Assembly: GCA_025464795.1 (NCBI GenBank)
Contig: JAODNB010000368.1
Coordinates: 1-9,488, forward strand
Reading direction: 5' to 3'
Source: Frankiales bacterium
GTDB lineage: Bacteria > Actinomycetota > Actinomycetes > Mycobacteriales > SCTD01
Length of the DNA stretch: 9,488 nt
Shown: one piece after another, positions 6,068 through 9,488 of the stretch
Layout of the letters: every line of letters begins with the position of its first letter
Numbering within the stretch: position 1 is the first letter of the stretch
The notes under the pieces: generated by a model
Seen by the model: only the letters and a program-made list of their open reading frames with translations
Told to the model about the DNA's origin: nothing
Databases searched by the model: none
Position numbers and translations under genes: made by a program

Positions 6068-7429
6068 GTGACCAGACTCGGCCCTGCCCGCGCCGAGAGC
6101 CTTCGGGGGCTCTGCGGTGGCGCGGTCTACCTGCCAGGGGACCCCGGCTACGACTCCGCGCGTGCGCCGTGGAACGTGGCCGTCGAGCACTTCCCCGTCG
6201 CGGTCACCTACCCCGCCTTCCCCGAGGAGGCAGCCGCCGTGCTGCGCGCCGCGGCCAGCGCCGGGCTGGGCGTCGCGGTCCAGGGCACCGGGCACGGGGC
6301 TGCCCCGTTCGAGGGCCGGCTGGGCGATGCCGTCCTGCTGCGCACCTCCGCCATGACGGAGCTCGCGGTGTCAGGCCGCAGCGCCCGAGTGGGTGCCGGC
6401 GTCCTGTGGGGGTCGGTCACCGACCTCGCGGGCACCCACGGCTTGGCGGCCCTGCACGCCTCGACGCCTGATGTCGGCGTCGTCGGCTACTCCCTCGGCG
6501 GGGGTATCAGCTGGTACGCCCGGTCAGCGGGGCTGCAGTCGTCCGCGGTCACCGCGGCGGAGCTCGTGCTCGCGGACGGCAGCTTCGTGCGCTGCTCGGA
6601 CCGCTCCGAGCCGGACCTGTTCTGGGCGCTGCGAGGCGGAGGCGGGGGGCTCGGCGTCGTGACCGCGATCGAGTTCGACCTCCTGCCCCTGCCCGACGTC
6701 GTCGCGGGCATGCTCGTCTGGGACTGGACCGCCGCCGAAGCTGTCCTCCCCCTGTGGGCCGCGTGGGCGACCGAGGCTCCGGACGAGGTCACGACGTCCT
6801 TCCGGGTCCTGCAGGCGCCCGACATCCCGGAGGTCCCGGCTGAGCTCCGCGGGCGGCGCCTCGTCGTCATCGACGGAGCCGTGGTCGGGGAGGACGCGGC
6901 CGCGGACGACGTCCTGGCTCCGCTGCGCGCGGCCCGCCCCGAGCTGGACACGTTCGCCCGCGTCCCGGCGTCCTCGCTGTCCCGCATGCACCTCGAGCCG
7001 GAGGGGCCGGCACCCGGCTACGCCAAGTCCTCGCCGCTGCGCGAGCTGCCCCCGGCGGCCGTCGACGCGCTGCTGTCGCACGTCGGACCCGACTCGGGCT
7101 CGACCTTGACCGTCGCCGAGCTCCGTCAGCTCGGCGGCGCCGTCGGGCGGGCCGACCCGCGTGGTGGTGTGCTCGACCGGCTGGACGGCCAGTTCCTCGC
7201 GCTCGGCATCGGGCTCGCGGCGGACCCGGTGGCCTACGCCGAGCACATCGCCCAGGCGGGGCGGCTGCTCGAGGCGCTCTCGCCGTGGGCGACCGGATCG
7301 GCGTACCTGCCCATGCTCGACGAGTCCGTCGAGAGCCGCACCGGGTTCCCGTCCGAGTCCTGGTCCCGCCTGCAGCAGGTGCGGTCGCAGGCCGATCCTC
7401 GCGGTCTGCTCGTCGCCCAGCACTCCTGA
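6068..7429 (+). CDS. FAD-binding oxidoreductase, PCMH/BBE-like (paralogue 1)
   Basis: A 453-residue flavoenzyme of the vanillyl-alcohol-oxidase/berberine-bridge-like superfamily, expected to oxidise an alcohol, sugar or natural-product substrate and pass electrons to O2 or another acceptor. The PCMH-type FAD fold fills about 35-210. VQGTGHGA carries His76, the usual 8-alpha histidyl attachment site. STPDVGVVGYSLGGG (132-146) is the pyrophosphate/isoalloxazine loop with Asp135 where bicovalent enzymes have Cys, so one covalent FAD link is predicted. PDLFWALRGGGGGLGVVTAIEFDL (182-205) is typical. The C-terminus (RLQQVRSQADPRGLL) is a BBE-like tail. No signal peptide is visible, so it is probably cytoplasmic. 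I prefer GTG 6068 to GTG 6059 because 6059 lies inside the proposed -10 and 6068 falls at the predicted transcript start; there is no good ribosome site for either. It lies 31 bp after the regulator and is a tandem paralogue of the next gene. Substrate unknown. Confidence 0.88.
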   Translation: MTRLGPARAESLRGLCGGAVYLPGDPGYDSARAPWNVAVEHFPVAVTYPAFPEEAAAVLRAAASAGLGVAVQGTGHGAAPFEGRLGDAVLLRTSAMTELAVSGRSARVGAGVLWGSVTDLAGTHGLAALHASTPDVGVVGYSLGGGISWYARSAGLQSSAVTAAELVLADGSFVRCSDRSEPDLFWALRGGGGGLGVVTAIEFDLLPLPDVVAGMLVWDWTAAEAVLPLWAAWATEAPDEVTTSFRVLQAPDIPEVPAELRGRRLVVIDGAVVGEDAAADDVLAPLRAARPELDTFARVPASSLSRMHLEPEGPAPGYAKSSPLRELPPAAVDALLSHVGPDSGSTLTVAELRQLGGAVGRADPRGGVLDRLDGQFLALGIGLAADPVAYAEHIAQAGRLLEALSPWATGSAYLPMLDESVESRTGFPSESWSRLQQVRSQADPRGLLVAQHS

Positions 7430-7493
7430 CAAGCGCTTTCCAAGTCGGCCTCAAGACGCGCACCAGAGTTCCGCAAGGGCCCTCACGCACTGT
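7429..7493 (+). promoter_or_regulatory. SARP-type operator and promoter: five-unit 11-bp repeat array plus -10
   Basis: CAAG cores begin at 7430, 7441, 7452 and 7474, and a degenerate CCAG at 7463 fills the one gap, so five units keep an exact 11-bp phase. The last heptamer (7473-7479, GCAAGGG) is followed by 8 bp and CACTGT (7488-7493). The predicted start is near 7500, with a leader of about 44 nt before GTG 7544. This is the longest array in the window and fills the gap between the two oxidoreductase genes. Confidence 0.78.
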
Positions 7494-7543
7494 CCCTCCC
7501 AGCCCGCTCGACTCCCGAGCGACCATTCCTGGAGGACAGAAGC

Positions 7544-8908
7544 GTGACGCTGCTCAGCGACACCCGCACCACCGACCTGACCGCTCTGCGGCGCGACCTC
7601 GACGGCACCCTGCACGTGCAGGGCGAAGCCGGCTACGCCGAGCTCGTCGCCTCGTGGAACCTGGCCGTCGACATGGCGCCTCGCGCCGTCGTCTCCGCCA
7701 CCACCGCTGACGACGTCGCCGCCACCGTGCGGTTCGCCGGGCGCCACGGCCTGCAGGTCGGCGTTCAGGCCACCGGCCACGGCGCCGTCGCGTCGCTGGC
7801 CGGCGACATCCTGATCAGCACCAAGCAGCTCGACGAGGTGACCGTCCACGCCGAGGGCTGGGCCCGCATCGGAGCAGGCGTGAAGTGGGCGCAGGTCCTG
7901 GAACCCGCGCACAAGATGGGCTTCGCCCCGCTCAACGGCAGCACCAGCGACGTGGGTGTCGTCGGCTACCTGACGGGTGGCGGGGTCGGCCCAATGGCCC
8001 GGACCTACGGCCTCGCGTCGGACACCGCCCGCGCCTTCGAGGTCGTCACCGGCGACGGGGAGCTGCGACGGGTCACCGCCGAGCAGCACCCTGACCTGTT
8101 CTTCGCACTTCGCGGAGGCAAGGGCTCGCTCGGCATCGTCACCGCCGTCGAGATCGACCTGGTCCCCCTGACGCACTTCTACGGCGGTGCCCTGTTCTAC
8201 GACGGGACCCGAACCGCCGAGGTGGCCGCGCTGTGGAACCGCTGGTGCGCCGATCTCCCGACCTCGATCACCACGTCCCTCGCCGTGCTGCAGCTGCCCC
8301 CGCTCCCGGGCATCCCGGAGCCGATCGCCGGCAAGCAGGTCGTGAGCGTCCGGGTGCTCTCCACCACAGACCCCCTCGAGACCGAGGAGCTGCTCGCGCC
8401 GCTCCGCGCCATCGCACCGACCGTCCTCGACAGCGTCGGGCTGCACCCTTACCCGGCTGTTGACCTCGTCCACACCGATCCCGTGGACCCGATGCCGGTC
8501 ATCGAGCAGACGGTCCTGCTCACCGAGCTGCCCTACGCGGCTCTGGAGCAGGTGGTGCTGCGCGCGACGAGCGGCTCGCCCCAGGTGCTCACGGAGATCC
8601 GGCAGCTCGGAGGCGCCTACGCCGTGGCACCCGAGCAGCCCGACGCCTTCGACCACCGGGACGCGCGCTTCAGCGTGTTCATGGCGGGCATCGCCGGCAT
8701 CCCCGGCACCGTCGAGCACGGCGAGGCGATGATCGCCGCCCTGCAGCCCTGGGCGCACCAGGGGATGTGGCCGAACTTCTTCTCGGCTCGGGACAGCCGG
8801 TCGGCGGCCACGGCGTACCGTCCCGCGACCCTCGCCCGGCTGCGCGCCACGGCAGCGGCCTATGACCCGTCCGGCGTCCTCACCATGGGGGCGGCCATCC
8901 GCGGTTGA
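7544..8908 (+). CDS. FAD-binding oxidoreductase, PCMH/BBE-like (paralogue 2)
   Basis: A 454-residue flavoprotein of the same family as its upstream neighbour. VQATGHGA carries His79, the predicted single covalent FAD anchor. STSDVGVVGYLTGGG (133-147) again lacks the second, cysteinyl link (Asp136 in its place). PDLFFALRGGKGSLGIVTAVEIDL (183-206) completes the FAD domain. The substrate-domain half differs more (LTHFYGGALFYDG, LPTSITTSLAVLQLPPLPGIP), and the tail ends RLRATAAAYDPSGVL, the BBE-like DP motif. No signal peptide is seen. The GTG start is fixed by GGAGGA at 7531-7536 with 7-nt spacing. The gene has its own five-unit SARP-type promoter, so it may be transcribed more strongly than paralogue 1 or separately from it. 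The pair probably arose by tandem duplication and then diverged in substrate pocket and expression. They could act as two successive oxidation steps or on two substrates; neither is shown. Confidence 0.9.
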   Translation: MTLLSDTRTTDLTALRRDLDGTLHVQGEAGYAELVASWNLAVDMAPRAVVSATTADDVAATVRFAGRHGLQVGVQATGHGAVASLAGDILISTKQLDEVTVHAEGWARIGAGVKWAQVLEPAHKMGFAPLNGSTSDVGVVGYLTGGGVGPMARTYGLASDTARAFEVVTGDGELRRVTAEQHPDLFFALRGGKGSLGIVTAVEIDLVPLTHFYGGALFYDGTRTAEVAALWNRWCADLPTSITTSLAVLQLPPLPGIPEPIAGKQVVSVRVLSTTDPLETEELLAPLRAIAPTVLDSVGLHPYPAVDLVHTDPVDPMPVIEQTVLLTELPYAALEQVVLRATSGSPQVLTEIRQLGGAYAVAPEQPDAFDHRDARFSVFMAGIAGIPGTVEHGEAMIAALQPWAHQGMWPNFFSARDSRSAATAYRPATLARLRATAAAYDPSGVLTMGAAIRG

Positions 8909-8941
8909 TCGCCGCAACGGTCGGCACGCCTCAAGGCGTCA

Positions 8942-8969
8942 GGCCCGTCACCCTTCCGGGTGACGGGCC
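8942..8969. terminator. Strong bidirectional hairpin terminator
   Basis: GGCCCGTCACCC (8942-8953) and GGGTGACGGGCC (8958-8969) form a perfect 12-bp stem with a ttcc loop. It sits between the convergent oxidoreductase 2 and cupin stop codons and can serve both. A small ACGCC-tcaa-GGCGT hairpin (8926-8939) precedes it. There is no T tract on either side. Confidence 0.85.
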
Positions 8970-8990
8970 CTCGTCGTGCCGGACCCGAGC

Positions 8991-9446
8991 TCATCCGAGC
9001 TGGAACTCGTCCGGGAAGCTGGACACGACCTCGAACACCCGAACCGGGTCCGGTGACCAGTGGTGGTCGTGCGCCACCTGCCACAGCGCGCAGAACATCT
9101 CGCCCGTCCGCAGGGCGGGCGACACCCGCCAGCGCAAGGTCGCTGCGACGTCGCCGTGGTTCCACATCTGGTGGCTGGCCCCGGGTGGGACGGTGAAGTC
9201 CTCACCCGTCTCCGCAAGGAAGCTCTCCTCGCCGCGGACCACGGTCACGGCGCCGCTGAGCACCGTGAAGTGCTCGGTCTGGGACGGGTGGTGGTGCATC
9301 GGCGGCGGGGCGTTGTGGGGCGGGTACGTCACCTCGACCTCCACGTACTCCCCGCCCGTCGACGCCGCCGTCGCGGTGAAGACGGTGCGAGTACCCGCCA
9401 CCGGGTTGGCCAGCTCGTGACCGGGCACGATCTCGGCTGTCGTCAT
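8991..9446 (-). CDS. Small single-domain cupin protein
   Basis: A 151-residue protein with one conserved beta-barrel cupin domain, probably cytoplasmic and metal-binding. Motif 1 is exact: H51-x-H53-x4-E58-x6-G65 within HHHPSQTEHFTVLSG. Motif 2 is exact as well: G81-x5-P87-x-G89-x2-H92-x3-N96. The two are separated by 15 residues. The two motif-1 histidines, Glu58 and His92 are the expected metal ligands, so an enzyme (dioxygenase, isomerase or similar) is more likely than a purely structural or regulatory cupin, but the reaction cannot be told. The ATG at 9446 has a GGGGGAAG ribosome site about 5 nt upstream on the minus strand. It converges on oxidoreductase 2 across a strong terminator. 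Its promoter lies at or beyond the window edge and no CAAG repeats are seen in the 42 bp available, so membership in the SARP-type regulon is unproven. Confidence 0.88.
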   Translation of the reverse strand: MTTAEIVPGHELANPVAGTRTVFTATAASTGGEYVEVEVTYPPHNAPPPMHHHPSQTEHFTVLSGAVTVVRGEESFLAETGEDFTVPPGASHQMWNHGDVAATLRWRVSPALRTGEMFCALWQVAHDHHWSPDPVRVFEVVSSFPDEFQLG

Positions 9447-9458
9447 GCTGTCTTCCCC

Positions 9459-9482
9459 CGTGTCCGGCAGCGTGTCCGGCAG
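9459..9482. repeat. Two perfect 12-bp tandem repeats upstream of the cupin gene
   Basis: The 12-mer cgtgtccggcag is repeated back to back at 9459-9470 and 9471-9482, then followed by cagcag to the window edge. The array may continue outside. It lies just upstream of the cupin ribosome site on the minus strand and may be part of its leader or the 3' end of an upstream gene. Confidence 0.7.
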
Positions 9483-9488
9483 CAGCAG

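Noticed and set aside
7451..8917. 488-codon minus-strand frame opposite oxidoreductase 2
   Set aside because: The plus strand carries unmistakable FAD-binding motifs and a strong ribosome site. The reverse translation is Gly/Arg/Asp-rich and featureless.
8932..8935. Single CAAG after oxidoreductase 2 as another SARP-type site
   Set aside because: It has no partner at 11 bp and lies in the loop region of a small hairpin just before the terminator.
1..9488. CRISPR arrays, tRNA or rRNA genes, insertion sequences, integrase or attachment sites
   Set aside because: I saw no spaced-repeat array, no cloverleaf-like sequence, no transposase or recombinase and no terminal inverted repeats. The short tandem repeats found are local duplications or operator repeats.

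Overview
The window is very GC-rich, with dense high-GC codon use, GTG starts and actinobacterial protein families (a SARP/BTAD regulator, a PxKF-type secreted protein, a DHA2-type MFS exporter and FAD-linked oxidases). It looks like a chromosomal stretch of an actinomycete. The genus cannot be fixed from the sequence alone.

Layout. Bases 3-368 (+) are the C-terminal end of a PiT-family phosphate transporter. It converges on an MFS drug-efflux-type transporter (395-1849, -). A divergent promoter region (1850-2021) separates the exporter from a small secreted-protein gene (2022-about 2454, +), which is broken by two frameshifts and keeps a recognisable PxKF domain. A hairpin terminator (2461-2496) follows. 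Next comes a large regulator (2566-6036, +) with an N-terminal SARP winged helix, a BTAD domain, an AAA/LAL ATPase, a long helical region and a shortened LuxR-like helix-turn-helix at the C-terminus. Two tandem paralogous FAD-binding oxidoreductases follow (6068-7429 and 7544-8908, +). A strong bidirectional terminator (8942-8969) separates them from a convergent single-domain cupin gene (8991-9446, -).

The main result is a set of repeated promoter elements. Upstream of the secreted-protein remnant, the first oxidoreductase and the second oxidoreductase are direct repeats with a CAAG core at exactly 11-bp intervals (3, 2 and 5 units; one of the five is degenerate). In each case the last heptamer is followed by exactly 8 bp and then a CAnnnT hexamer placed like a -10 element (CAACGT, CAGTGT, CACTGT). 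A weaker two-unit copy with the same geometry (CACAGT) faces the MFS gene on the minus strand. Heptamers at 11-bp spacing lying 8 bp before the -10 are the known operator rule of SARP activators. The natural reading is a local regulon: the SARP-LAL protein activates the exporter, the (now broken) secreted protein and both oxidoreductases, while its own promoter lacks the repeats.

The geometry also fixes a start codon. The -10 of the first oxidoreductase overlaps the upstream GTG at 6059, and its predicted transcription start falls at the GTG at 6068, which implies a leaderless mRNA. What the system oxidises or exports is not visible. There is no scaffold-building enzyme (PKS, NRPS, terpene cyclase) in the window.
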